Source: Apostichopus japonicus
Lineage: Eukaryota; Echinodermata; Holothuroidea; Aspidochirotida; Stichopodidae
Assembly (NCBI RefSeq): GCF_037975245.1
Contig: NC_092564.1
Coordinates: 13,852,484-13,916,483, forward strand
DNA: 64,000 bases
Direction: 5' to 3'
Part shown: positions 49,201 to 55,546 of the stretch, one piece after another
How positions within the stretch are numbered: position 1 is the first letter of the stretch
Layout: each line of letters starts with the position of its first letter
Made by a program: the position numbers and the translations under genes
Notes under the pieces: model-generated
The model's database searches: none
Told to the model about the DNA's origin: nothing
The model's input: the letters and a program-made list of their open reading frames with translations, nothing else

Positions 49201-52017
49201 TATCTAGACATTTAATTTTTCCTAGTTATCTTGAATTATTCCACATCATGGTTTTTCATGAAACTGTAGATGATTAATTAATATTATTCAGATAATAACT
49301 GAGAACCTTTCATCAATAGATGACAACTTGTAACCTATTTTCATGCAGTATATACATTTGTACAGCTGTGGTATAGGCTCATTTAGACTTAACTTTCCAG
49401 ACCAGTGGTTCTTTACCTTTTTCATCCCGGTTCCCCCTTTTCCATTCAGAATAGGTGTTTCTCCCTTCTAAAATATATCACAAGAAGGGTCACCAACAGT
49501 GGTTTTCTCCATAGTTCACATTCACAGCAAAGAGCATGCTTTGGGACAATGTGATAAATGGCATATTGTTAAGGAGAGACAAACGTTTTCACATGAAATT
49601 CCAAAAGATCCCTCCCTATGGGAACCCTGCCCCCCCCCCCAGGTTAAGAACCACTGTTCTAAGACTGATAATTCAAGATATTTATCCTTAGATTCCAAGA
49701 TGTAACAGTATATCCTGCATACCACCTTGGTTAGATCAATTTCAAGCATAAGTCTTGTTTTGTAGAAGTGGACAACATCTTAAGTACTAAAAATGATTTT
49801 TCTATTGAATGATTATTGTTCACTTGTAATCGATTAACAGGTTTTTTTCTTTGAAAAGCTACAACCACAACCGTATATGTCTGGGTTTGTTTAAACTCTG
49901 TGTATTTATGTGTGTGTGTTTCTATGATACTGGTGTATTGCTCATATGGGTTTAACTAAACCATTTTAAAACAAACTTTGGAGTTCTTTTATCTTTTTGT
50001 GAATTATGGGATATTTATGGTGTTCACAATATTAATCAACTTATCATATACTAACATCTCATATCTATTCCACATGAGAGTTTTCTTCTTATTTATATGC
50101 ATTTTGGATATAACTGCATGAACTATTGATTACTACTGTATTGGTTGATATGTGAGTTCTTGCCCTCACATGCTACCTGCTACTTTCAAAGAGGGCTAGA
50201 TACCCAATAGGAGGTTGTTTTCAACCATGAAATAATAGTGTGAGGGTAAAGATGGCAATATGAGATATTCTGGGCATTTTCTTGTCTTTTTGTACTATTG
50301 TAATAACAGATGGTGTGTCATGTGAGTGGTTTGCATGGTATGGTATTTTGCTTGCTGTACTTGGGATTTTTACATCTTACTTTGTTAACAGCGAAAAACA
50401 CTACTGCAAGCAATATGCCAATATGTAGCGATGCTAAAGTCAGTTAAGTGGAGGCACGAAAGCTTGGCATGAATGAGTGGAAGAAAGCTATTGGAAAGGG
50501 GGGTTGAGGAGGGGGATTGAGGAGGGGGAGTTTGAAGGAGGGGAACTTAGTCAGATTTCATAAGTGAAACGGATAACCAAAGAGCTGATTGTTCTTTTGT
50601 CTGTGTACGAGGTTGTTTGTGCTATATAAATTACATGTATGTCTATCGTCATAATGGACTATGATGTAATTCCAGAGCTAAATGATTGATGTACCTTTGC
50701 ATTTAGGGAATTATTCTTAATCAGGTTACTCCAGATATCAATGACCAACCAATGGGTCAAAGCTGACTAATTTACATTAATTTTAATCTATTATGAAATT
50801 AATTTCCAGTCTTTAGAAACATCCATCCTTAAGTTCACTTTATTAGAGTAGTATCTTTGATAGTTAATGAACAATACAGTTTCTGTCCAAAAAAATTTCC
50901 ATTTCTGTATTAAAGATGTTGTGGTAGAATTTCAGGATCATACAAATTTCTGGATGTTGGATGCTGGATGTAGCCTGTTTGTCCATTGTAGCAGAAATAC
51001 TAGGCAATTACTTAAAAGAACATCTTATGAAACTGCATGCTCTAACCCGTGGCTACAAACTTGAGAAGAAGGCATGTGAGGCATGTTGCAGAATAGCTAT
51101 ATTAAAAAAAGACACTACAAAATATGAGAGACAGTAGATTATATCCAACCTCTATTTTCACAAACTGGAAACATCTATATGAAAGTAAGGACCACTGTAC
51201 AGGTACCAATGTCAATGGGTCCAGAAAATAAAGATATGTTTGGTTATATCTGACTGTTGGACTATCTGATTCCTTCCTCTGTGATAGTCGCTAACAGTAA
51301 ATCAACAACATGAAGTGCTTATTTTGGAAAGTGACAGAGAAATGTGGGTTGATTGACTTGATTCATAGAACTAGTTACATGATTACGTTACAAAATGGGT
51401 GAATGAAAGGTTCCAAGACATCAATTCTTATAAATAGACTCTCCTGAGCGAACCAGCTTTTAGATTCAACACGGACATTTCTCACTCCGATTTCAATTAT
51501 TAATAATGATTTATGTCCATGTTTTTCCTTTCATGTTGATCGAACAAACATAAAAACCAGCAGAAATATCATTCATATCCAGAAGTTTTAAGTCATGATT
51601 AATAATATGATTAATAATTAATAATGATTTCGATCCGTGTTTTCCTTTCACGTAGATTGGATAGACATTAAACCAGCAGAAATATCGTCCATATCGAGTA
51701 GTTTTTCATCCCCGCCATTCAGCGCCAAACCTCGCCGAAGGAGGCGCAACCCTTATCCAGAGGCAGATCAGTCCTTTATGCCACAAGATGCAGATGATCT
51801 CAGCGACGTTGGAACCGAGGGTCCGGACTCTGGTCGCAGTTCTAGGAGGATGAGTTTCTCTGGTAGCCTGGGTTTCTTCGAAGATGATTTCCTGGCCTAC
51901 GCAGAGAGTCATCAGCCGTGTTCCATCGAGGAGTACCTCATGCAACAGAGGGAGCTCTTTGATCATCTACGCCAGGAGGCAGAGGAGGAATATGACTTGG
52001 AGAGTGTTTTTCCTTGA
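4216..52017 (+). CDS. PRUNE2: PRUNE2/BMCC1-like protein: Prune phosphoesterase, giant repetitive linker and BCH domain (16 exons)
   Basis: Joined exons: 4216-4257, 15370-15474, 16451-16850, 20575-20730, 21654-21748, 24808-35238, 36572-36914, 37657-37812, 38800-38970, 39819-39921, 40624-40755, 41561-41647, 42366-42464, 45334-45358, 46164-46182, 51656-52017. Every junction is GT-AG and the phases agree, giving 12,726 nt (about 4,241 residues), longer than vertebrate PRUNE2 (about 3,000). Residues 1-371 are a DHH-DHHA2 domain with NPACDLD (29-35), RDDIDL (92-97), DHN (112-114) and DHH (133-135). Residues about 370-3800 are an acidic, probably disordered linker with NPF, DPF and LLDLD motifs and an array of about 17 repeats. 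Residues about 3920-4115 are a BCH domain. In vertebrates, Prune enzymes hydrolyse short polyphosphates, and BCH domains of this family bind small GTPases, their regulators or lipids. Cytoplasmic or vesicle location is inferred from the lack of a signal peptide. The domain identity is very secure; exons 14-16 are the least certain. Confidence 0.88.
5468..6553. repeat. large inverted repeat (foldback element)
   Basis: The segment 5468-5732 reappears in reverse complement at 6291-6553. About 265 bp are aligned almost end to end with scattered mismatches and small indels, around a 558-bp spacer. Examples are GTTCTTCCAATTCAG at 5471 against CTGAATTGGAAGAAC ending at 6550, and ATGCCAGGTTTAGAACACAA at 5701 against its complement near 6304-6323. 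I see no transposase frame or clear target-site duplication. It may be a foldback-type MITE or an inverted segmental duplication. In the pre-mRNA the arms could form a long hairpin. Confidence 0.85.
7049..7109 (+). other. possible tRNA-like SINE remnant
   Basis: A GGTTCAAATCTAG string at about 7082-7094 resembles a Pol III B box, preceded about 30 bases upstream by a weak A-box-like GTGGTGCTCACTAG. No complete cloverleaf or 3' repeat tail is evident. This is a low-confidence call. Confidence 0.2.
7195..7455. repeat. degenerate minisatellite, about 50-60 bp unit
   Basis: About five diverged units share the core GGCACAGT...ACTGG.CCTAACCAGCA...CATAGACTTGG. It lies in intron 1 and has no coding content. 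Length differences between units suggest an old array. Confidence 0.75.
8527..8948. repeat. diverged direct duplication, two copies of about 125 bp
   Basis: 8527-8657 and 8826-8948 share, in order, GCTAAAGGAAA, CACCCAAGAT, GATACA.TGTGGCCA, ATGTGTTTCTTACAATGGA and ACAGAT.GCAAA, with substitutions and small deletions between. The copies are in direct orientation about 300 bp apart. They may be two members of a dispersed family or an old tandem duplication. Confidence 0.7.
9440..9506. repeat. GT/TATG-rich microsatellite
   Basis: Imperfect GTGTATGT units run through intron 1. It is simple sequence only. Confidence 0.7.
12145..12881. mobile_element. hAT-type MITE (737 bp) with 8-bp target-site duplication
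   Basis: The element begins CAGTGTTGTAGCCA (12145-12158) and ends with the exact complement TGGCTACAACACTG (12868-12881), a 14-bp terminal inverted repeat. It is flanked by perfect 8-bp direct repeats ACTGTAAC at 12137-12144 and 12882-12889. An 8-bp duplication with CAGTG-type ends is the signature of hAT transposons. No transposase frame is present, so it is non-autonomous. Inside are GC-rich CGGTCGG repeats at the left end, a duplicated GTTCAGTGATG(C/T)CGGTGG block near 12554-12611, and a right end much richer in G+C than the host intron, consistent with a recent insertion. Confidence 0.93.
13255..13280. repeat. short GCAATACTACA tandem repeat
   Basis: Three near-identical copies of an 11-bp unit occur in intron 1. 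Confidence 0.6.
13600..13876. mobile_element. possible degenerate hAT-like MITE
   Basis: The right end reads TCCTGTATCTGCCCCTG, whose complement CAGGGGCAGATACAGGA is a typical hAT-family terminus. About 270 bp to the left, ATGGATCCAGGTGATGGGGGG is a mutated counterpart that leads into a G-run. Target duplications are not clear (ATGTAG/ATGTGG at best). This is a tentative call based on end sequence. Confidence 0.3.
13905..14062. repeat. AT-rich TTAACATTAAT repeats
   Basis: Multiple copies of AACATTAATT and its complement AATTAATGTT alternate. The stretch can form several short hairpins and looks like expanded palindromic simple sequence. Confidence 0.7.
15370..15474 (+). CDS. PRUNE2: PRUNE2-like exon 2: DHH motif I
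   Basis: The exon lies between a TTTTGCAG acceptor and a GTGAGT donor and has 35 codons, phase 0 at both ends. It encodes [19 protein letters not shown]. The NxACDLDS string (residues about 29-36) is motif I of the Prune/DHH phosphoesterases, whose two aspartates ligand the catalytic metals. Confidence 0.93.
15475..16450 (+). other. PRUNE2: intron 2
   Basis: A GTGAGT...CACATAG intron of 976 bp. A C-run near 16006-16018 is the only notable feature. Confidence 0.85.
16451..16850 (+). CDS. PRUNE2: PRUNE2-like exon 3: catalytic core of DHH domain
   Basis: A 400-nt exon, phase 0 to phase 1. It encodes residues 50-183, including [10 protein letters not shown] (motif II, 88-97), LVDHNVLS (110-117), IIDHHDN (131-137, the family-defining DHH at nt 16700-16708) and GSCTTLV (155-161, motif IV). 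All the acidic and histidine ligands expected of an active DHH enzyme are present. As I recall, human PRUNE1 has DHR here and human PRUNE2 lacks the motif. Confidence 0.96.
16851..20574 (+). other. PRUNE2: intron 3
   Basis: A GTTTGT...TTCAG intron of 3.7 kb. I see no gene, TE with recognisable ends or long repeat. A short phrase near 17745 (GTTGAATCCGCCCAGTC) recurs in similar form near 23757. Confidence 0.8.
20575..20730 (+). CDS. PRUNE2: PRUNE2-like exon 4: end of DHH domain
   Basis: A TTTTTCTTCAG acceptor and GTAAGA donor, phase 1 to 1. It encodes [20 protein letters not shown]..., matching the Prune-family segment in which the aspartate of ILDT.N (motif region IV/V) completes the metal site. 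It is followed by a helix leading to the inter-domain linker ([17 protein letters not shown]). Confidence 0.95.
20731..21653 (+). other. PRUNE2: intron 4
   Basis: A GTAAGA...TTTTAG intron of 923 bp. A small tandem AGATCCATCCTAA near 21439-21475 is its only repeat. Confidence 0.85.
21654..21748 (+). CDS. PRUNE2: PRUNE2-like exon 5: start of DHHA2 domain
   Basis: A TTTCTTTTAG acceptor and a GTAAAG donor, phase 1 to 0. It encodes [19 protein letters not shown]..., the LRKD(F/Q)K helix that opens the DHHA2 subdomain in Prune proteins. Confidence 0.9.
21749..24807 (+). other. PRUNE2: intron 5
   Basis: A GTAAAG...GTCGTAG intron of 3.1 kb. It has a G-rich GGGTGG tract near 22400-22450 and a TG/TA simple repeat near 23440-23495. 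No exon or mobile element was recognised. Confidence 0.8.
24808..35238 (+). CDS. PRUNE2: PRUNE2-like exon 6: giant exon (DHHA2 end, endocytic-motif linker, acidic repeat array)
   Basis: A 10,431-nt exon, phase 0 at both ends, from acceptor TTTTTGTCGTAG to donor GTGAAT. It begins at [11 protein letters not shown], well upstream of the first in-frame ATG (24886), because the DHHA2 domain runs across the junction; ASRKVVLPL near residue 354 carries the conserved arginine of this fold. After residue about 371 the chain is very rich in E, D, S and K and lacks globular signatures. LLDLD (25423-25437), DPF (25513-25521) and six NPF (27598, 27856, 28045, 28084, 28291 and 28498) look like endocytic sites. 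From 29251 to about 34215 there are about 17 tandem repeats. The end (34800-35238) is serine/proline-rich. Vertebrate PRUNE2 also has one outsized exon here, as I recall, so the gene structure is probably ancestral. Confidence 0.95.
27598..28506 (+). other. PRUNE2: cluster of six NPF motifs in the coding sequence
   Basis: In-frame Asn-Pro-Phe occurs at 27598, 27856, 28045, 28084, 28291 and 28498 (residues about 1197, 1283, 1346, 1359, 1428 and 1497). Five of the six are preceded by T or S and/or Q (QTNPF, ESNPF), and several are followed within ten residues by acidic LF or LS strings. NPF is the core ligand of EH domains (Eps15, intersectin, EHD). Spacing of 39-258 bp resembles the multivalent NPF tracts of endocytic adaptors. 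Confidence 0.9.
29251..34215 (+). repeat. PRUNE2: coding tandem repeat: about 17 units of about 96 residues
   Basis: Units start near 29251, 29518, 29803, 30091, 30385, 30673, 30967, 31258, 31546, 31840, 32128, 32428, 32716, 33007, 33298, 33595, 33856 and (partial) 34159, most 285-300 bp long. Shared landmarks are [16 protein letters not shown], [53 protein letters not shown]. Unit 16 lacks about 15 residues and the last is fused to unique sequence. Units 5-6-7 and 8-9-10 form a higher-order duplication of 873 bp (291 codons). All indels are multiples of three, so the frame is selected. The repeat is not a family I recognise. Confidence 0.95.
30385..32127 (+). repeat. PRUNE2: recent higher-order duplication (873-bp period) inside the repeat array
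   Basis: 30385-31257 and 31258-32127 are copies of a three-unit block. By eye, 30673-30966 and 31546-31839 are identical over 294 bp. The neighbouring pairs differ by a few substitutions and one extra GAA codon in the glutamate run. Confidence 0.9.
35239..36571 (+). other. PRUNE2: intron 6
   Basis: A GTGAAT...CTTTTAG intron of 1.3 kb. The frame of exon 6 stays open 32 codons into it, to a TAG at 35335. No other exon is supported. Confidence 0.8.
36572..36914 (+). CDS. PRUNE2: PRUNE2-like exon 7: acidic pre-BCH segment
   Basis: A phase 0 to 1 exon between TTTTAG and GTGAGG. It encodes a glutamate/aspartate-rich segment with a conserved-looking core ([21 protein letters not shown]) and [19 protein letters not shown], which parallels the LDTPDE..FEY stretch just before the BCH domain of vertebrate PRUNE2. 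It ends in a run of seven aspartates. Confidence 0.88.
36915..37656 (+). other. PRUNE2: intron 7
   Basis: A GTGAGG...TTGTCAG intron of 742 bp. Nothing notable was seen. Confidence 0.85.
37657..37812 (+). CDS. PRUNE2: PRUNE2-like exon 8: pre-BCH segment with W-acidic motif
   Basis: A phase 1 to 1 exon with a GTCAGT donor. It encodes [20 protein letters not shown]... and ends EMSWD; the split codon at the junction gives EMSWDDDTSMD. A tryptophan followed by acidic residues just before the BCH domain matches the kinesin light-chain-binding W-acidic motif known in the BCH relative caytaxin. Confidence 0.85.
37813..38799 (+). other. PRUNE2: intron 8 with pyrimidine-rich minisatellite
   Basis: A GTCAGT...TTTGTAG intron of 987 bp. 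Half of it is the C+T-rich tandem repeat at 38265-38755, which ends 45 bp before exon 9. Confidence 0.85.
38265..38755. repeat. C/T-rich minisatellite, about 37-bp unit, about 13 copies
   Basis: Repeats of CTCCCACTCCTACCATCCCC-ACCTCCAGTCTCC with small length variants. The + strand is almost all pyrimidine. The - strand is a series of GGGAGGGAGG blocks that could form G-quadruplex or triplex DNA. It abuts the 3' splice site of exon 9. Confidence 0.95.
38800..38970 (+). CDS. PRUNE2: PRUNE2-like exon 9: start of BCH domain
   Basis: A phase 1 to 1 exon. It encodes [20 protein letters not shown] and [14 protein letters not shown], closely matching the opening of the BCH (BNIP2 and Cdc42GAP homology) domain of PRUNE2, BNIP2 and caytaxin (EYT.EEE...WR.V.IG..E, IEPY..V.SHGG). 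Confidence 0.96.
38971..39818 (+). other. PRUNE2: intron 9
   Basis: A GTATAG...TTTGCAG intron of 848 bp. Nothing notable was seen. Confidence 0.85.
39819..39921 (+). CDS. PRUNE2: PRUNE2-like exon 10: BCH domain
   Basis: A phase 1 to 2 exon with a GTGAGT donor. It encodes [20 protein letters not shown] and YVMHNLFL, the hydrophobic strand and helix of the CRAL-TRIO-like BCH fold (YYGDGLNAI.VFA.C.LP in relatives). Confidence 0.96.
39922..40623 (+). other. PRUNE2: intron 10
   Basis: A GTGAGT...TTTACAG intron of 702 bp. It has a TATA-type microsatellite near 39940-39990. Confidence 0.85.
40624..40755 (+). CDS. PRUNE2: PRUNE2-like exon 11: BCH domain
   Basis: A phase 2 to 2 exon. It encodes [20 protein letters not shown] and [15 protein letters not shown], the central and most conserved part of the BCH domain (LELLVA..Y.IVYLNGA, GW..KCYQ.IDRR in relatives). 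Confidence 0.97.
40756..41560 (+). other. PRUNE2: intron 11
   Basis: A GTAAGG...ATTTTAG intron of 805 bp. A loose CAAGGAGAT repeat occurs near 41370-41440. Confidence 0.85.
41561..41647 (+). CDS. PRUNE2: PRUNE2-like exon 12: BCH domain, donor duplicated
   Basis: A phase 2 to 2 exon. It encodes [20 protein letters not shown] and TFTRPFI, matching LRKNLKS..I.HP.WFIRT..A.TRPFIS of the family. Its last 57 bases plus the GTAAGAT donor are tandemly repeated immediately downstream (41655-41718). Use of the first donor continues the BCH frame into exon 13. Reading past it meets TAA, which is part of the donor itself. Confidence 0.95.
41591..41718 (+). repeat. PRUNE2: 64-bp tandem duplication spanning the exon 12 splice donor
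   Basis: 41591-41654 and 41655-41718 are identical 64-bp copies, each containing the 3' end of exon 12 and the GTAAGAT donor. Perfect identity implies a very recent event or an assembly artefact. Copy 2 also contains ATCCTACAG, which could act as a cryptic acceptor. Confidence 0.97.
41648..42365 (+). other. PRUNE2: intron 12
   Basis: A GTAAGA...TTTTCAG intron of 718 bp. It begins with the duplicate copy of the exon 12 end described separately. Confidence 0.85.
42366..42464 (+). CDS. PRUNE2: PRUNE2-like exon 13: end of BCH domain
   Basis: A phase 2 to 2 exon with a GTAAGA donor. It encodes [20 protein letters not shown] and [12 protein letters not shown], equivalent to SSKF..KI.YV..L.EL...PMEY..IPE of the family. 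This completes the globular BCH core. Confidence 0.95.
42465..45333 (+). other. PRUNE2: intron 13
   Basis: A GTAAGA...TTCCATAG intron of 2.9 kb. A loose minisatellite occupies about 44294-44497. No mobile element with clear ends was seen. Confidence 0.75.
44294..44497. repeat. degenerate minisatellite, about 25-bp unit
   Basis: Loose repeats of TTGGAGTCA.GTCCC(T/C) run through intron 13. They are strongly diverged, with about seven or eight recognisable units. Confidence 0.55.
45334..45358 (+). CDS. PRUNE2: PRUNE2-like exon 14 (25-nt microexon)
   Basis: A CTTCCATAG acceptor and GTAATT donor, phase 2 to 0. It gives R-FDDTKQEK directly after IPEEVK, which parallels the acidic (K)LDEELREA helix that follows the BCH core in vertebrate PRUNE2. 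Position, phase and content support it. Confidence 0.75.
45359..46163 (+). other. PRUNE2: intron 14
   Basis: A GTAATT...TTTTACAG intron of 805 bp. No repeat or other feature was seen. Confidence 0.7.
46164..46182 (+). CDS. PRUNE2: PRUNE2-like exon 15 (19-nt microexon)
   Basis: A GTTTTTACAG acceptor and GTCAGT donor, encoding AVRPPS plus one base. It is required to carry the phase-0 end of exon 14 into the phase-1 start of exon 16; without it exon 16 terminates after two codons. The same frame stays open through the intron to 46358, so an alternative retained end is possible. Confidence 0.5.
47188..47372. repeat. 28-bp minisatellite, about 6 copies
   Basis: Units read AATTAGTGGCCACAGTAGGT-ATACCCTC. 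Only a few substitutions separate the copies, and the last has an insertion, so it is a young array. Confidence 0.95.
49403..49656. mobile_element. hAT-like MITE (254 bp)
   Basis: The left end CAGTGGTTCTTTACC (49403-49417) matches the complement of the right end GGTTAAGAACCACTG (49642-49656) at 14 of 15 positions. CAGTGGTTCT ends are typical of hAT non-autonomous elements. The flanks TTCCAGAC and TTCTAAGA(C) are only loosely similar, so the target duplication is decayed. No coding capacity. Confidence 0.8.
51656..52017 (+). CDS. PRUNE2: PRUNE2-like exon 16: C-terminal tail and stop
   Basis: A CACGTAG acceptor, phase 1, with stop TGA at 52015-52017. It adds [20 protein letters not shown], a basic patch KPRRRRR (possible nuclear-localisation or phosphatase-docking-like segment), serine-rich and acidic stretches, and a predicted helix [20 protein letters not shown] ending EYDLESVFP. 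Base composition is clearly coding and richer in G+C than its surroundings. I do not recognise the tail from vertebrate PRUNE2. It could belong to this gene by the microexon route or to an alternative transcript. Confidence 0.65.
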
Positions 52018-52630
52018 GTATATCTTTACAACAAAAGTCCTCCTTATTTATAGAATTTTCCCTGATTCCAAGAAATGCAAATGTTCATGTGATGCCTTAA
52101 GAGTCTTACATTCGTCCAGAATCGGTCCTTCACTCCTTTCAAGGATTTGATATCATGTTTGCTCGTTACCATGTCTACCCATCCTACCCCTCTGTTTTAT
52201 TACGTTTCTTGAGCCCTGCAACTAATTTGGTTGTTGAATCAGATTATTTAGTCATCTGCAGAAAGTTAAGTTAGGTGATGGGGGGAGGGGGGGGGGGTGG
52301 AAGAGGTGATAGTTCTTTTGAAGAGTATGGAAAAATCATATTTTACTTTTCTTTCAAGGCTTACACTTTTCAGTTTCATTATGAACTTCTCACGCACCCT
52401 GTCCTTCCACACAGAAGAAAACCAAGAAAAAACAAGTCAGGCAAATGTTCCAAATTTGTAAGTGTGTCTAGGAAGTTGTGTGTCGAATCCATGATGGCTA
52501 GTAACTGCACTCTGACTGAACTATCATCAAGATGATTAGAAATAAATGTAAAAGCTGCCTGAATAGTTCCAACAACAATAGTTCAATAATTCAACAATAT
52601 TTAATTCAATAAATTAACTATAGTTCCATC
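52018..52630 (+). other. PRUNE2: PRUNE2-like 3' UTR (probable)
   Basis: Noncoding after the stop. AATAAA hexamers at 52541-52546 and near 52607 are candidate polyadenylation signals. A G-run lies at about 52279-52297. Confidence 0.45.
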
Positions 52631-55478
52631 CAACAACCAGAAAAAGGCCTTAAAAGTCTTTCTGCCAAGGAAGGAGGTTATTGTCAACAGCTTGTGAATC
52701 AAAACTTTATTTAACCTTTACTTGACTTTATTTGACCTCATCAGAGGTCAAGAATTTTTAGTTTATTTCCTTTGGGTCCCTTTCAGTTTTGATCAACTTG
52801 GAAACAATTTCTCTCTCCACTCTGGTCAATGTGGTCTACGATGGATTTCTATATTCATGTACAGTTTATTTTTCTCTGTTACAAAAAAAGTCAGTAAAGA
52901 TGATAGAATTATCTGTGGTGTATTACAAGGAACCCCAGAGTGCACTTTGTGGAAGCTGACACAGAAAACAGACATTAACTAGATGTATAATATTATGCAT
53001 ATGGTTAGCATATAATTAGCATGTCATTAATAAGTGGCATTACTGTATAGATGCACTTATTCATCTAACAGCTGAATTTAACTCAAGAAACATCAATAAC
53101 ATTTGTGCAAATTTGTTATCAGTAACAATTGATACTTTAAAGATTTATATTAGTGTAGATATTAGCAGTACATATTAAAATTGCAATAGAACATATGACA
53201 TATTTTGAACAAGTACACATGTACTATTTGTACATCTAGTTGGTGCTTAGTTTAACATTTAACATGATTAACTTTAAGATATATATTGACCCATTCATTT
53301 CTTTATATTTCTTTCTCATCATATTTAGGTTTGCCTGTATGATAGTTCTACAATAAATGTCCCATTTACTCTCAAGTGCATTCTTTTTATGGAGGCCAAT
53401 AAAAAAAGTGCTAACAGGGGAGAAGTAGTTTGGGATATTTAATAAAACACAAATCAGTAACATAAGAACAGTCTTGGATTTCATATAGTACATTTCAAAC
53501 CACATAATACAGTTTGTTTTTGTTGCTCCTAGCTAATTTTTGGCCAATGACATAGTAATGTCTTATCAACATAACAGAATAAAATGTACTTTTTATGCAG
53601 TACACAGGTTCTATGTCATGTTGGTTTAAATGCAACAGCAACAGTGGTCTTTGCAAATCACAGATATCTGCATATCCATCCAATGGGATGATACAGGTCC
53701 TTTTAAATTGTTTCTGTAATTTGATGTGAAAGTCAGGTATTGATAACAAATCAGTTATTGATAACCAATCGATAACAAATTGATAACAAATCAACAAACC
53801 AGTTCGAGTCACTCCAAGATTAATGTATGTCGTCCAGTTACAGAGTTGTTGACAATTGACAATTCATAATCATGGACGTTAAATATGAATCTAAGAGACT
53901 GACTTTGGTCAACTTGCTGCCTTGATAAGCCAATGAGGCTTCTTTGCCAGTTCCTGCTAGCAGGAGGATCTAAAAAAAATGGATGAAATAGAATCAGACC
54001 AAGGGAAAGAAAGAGTAAAGAAATATTTAAATAAATGTGAAGTTTCATGTACAGTTATGCTACAGAGAGTCTTTCTGTGTCTTCAAAAGATTGAGTCATC
54101 GGTTTCATATTTGTTCCAATGATTTTCTATTTATTTCAGCTAATTTTGGATGGTAGATATTCATCAATAAATTTTCTACGTGTTAAAATTGTAGATGCTG
54201 ATGACATAATTTTCTTCATGTTTAATTCATTAAGCATCGAGGCACCCAAGCCTTCATTAATTGCCTTAATAACATTCACTTTCCTTGTAAGTGTTTACGT
54301 GTAACGATTAGACTTTCGGTTTTATCTGTAAGATTTAGAAATGCAAGGTTGCGTGGATGTCAGATTTTATTCCTTTTCTTGTATAAATTGTTATTAGCTA
54401 CATCTTATGTATAATTTTGTAAACAGCTATTAAAAGAAGTTTGTATTTTTTTTTTTTTTAACATTTGGCAGATACATTGCTTTATATTATCAGAATCATT
54501 TTTACAAGTTTTTAATTTAGTTAAAGCTACCTTAGCAGGAATATTTTTAGTGCAAGATTTTCAACTGACTGTAAAGAGAAAAAGGATGTTGAAATGTATA
54601 ACTTATGATTCTAAGGCAGTTTATGGAAAGAAAAATAGTATTTCTACATTTGTGGAGATTAGCGTTGTGAATACTAACAAAATTAAAACAGGCTTTAACC
54701 ATCTTTTTCATATTGAATTAATCAAAAATTTTAAGCCATATTTGATAATTAAGTTACAAGCAAAGATAGATATTGAAAGCTGGAATTTGGAATTCGATTG
54801 GGATAGATAATATTTTACTTCCAATTAATAGCTGGACTATTTTTTTACCGTTGTGGCCGAAACTATACCATACACATACATAATGAGCAAACCCTATCTC
54901 AAAGGTATATTTGGCAATGTTTTCATTTTCTCCTTTGTTTTTGCTTTTTTGCTTTATATTAAGAAGATTTTACAGCTGTAAGAGTGACAACTCTCTAGAT
55001 ATTTAAATGATGCATTGCTCTGCTGCCACCAGTCAAGCTAGTGTCATGTGACAGGTCAGGTGGTTGTAAACAGAGGGCTTAAGTAAGTGCAATAGTGACA
55101 ATGAAGATAATAGTTTTGTTACCACCCGTTTTTTTTTCTCATTTCTGCTTCTTCTTATTATCTTTCGGCTATTTGATTTACCTTTTTTTTTGTTTAAAAT
55201 TTTATTTGCACATATGTTAACTTGGTGTATACTTCATAGTTTTAATTAAATCCATCTTCTGGCTTTTCGTTTAAACGATCAATTATAAATTTTAAATAGG
55301 CAGTATTTTAATTCAGAATTATATTTTCTTATAGCAGACCATGTTGATCTGCATAAATATTTTTTTGGATTCTATTGTTATTGTGTGTGGCTTATGCATT
55401 TAAGGCTGGTGTAAAGTTATCACAGTGTGTTCTATAACATAATTATTACCATAACATAACATTTAAAAAGAAGACTGC

Positions 55479-55546
55479 TCTGGTGCATTGGTAGAGCCCT
55501 GATTACAGTAGGTATAGGTTGAATCCAATTAGCCTTTTGCAATACG
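55479..55546 (+). other. possible tRNA-derived SINE remnant
   Basis: CTGGTGCATTGGTAGAG resembles a Pol III A box region, and GGTTGAATCC, 28 bases on, resembles a B box (GGTTCGAATCC) lacking one base. Spacing is tRNA-like but no intact acceptor stem is evident. Confidence 0.3.

Larger units (their letters stand above)
46183..51655 (+). other. PRUNE2: intron 15 (5.5 kb)
   Basis: A GTCAGT...CACGTAG intron. It contains a 28-bp minisatellite (47188-47372), a hAT-like MITE (49403-49656), a C-run near 48971-48980 and G-rich simple sequence near 50500-50540. Additional small exons cannot be excluded. Confidence 0.65.

Noticed and set aside
52402-52480. Possible extra exon after a CACACAG acceptor with a lysine-rich reading frame
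   Set aside because: It lies beyond the stop codon of exon 16, is short and shows no known similarity; treated as 3' UTR.
54550-54810. An 86-codon plus-strand frame in intergenic DNA
   Set aside because: It begins without clear initiation context and has no recognisable motifs, neighbouring exons or splice support.
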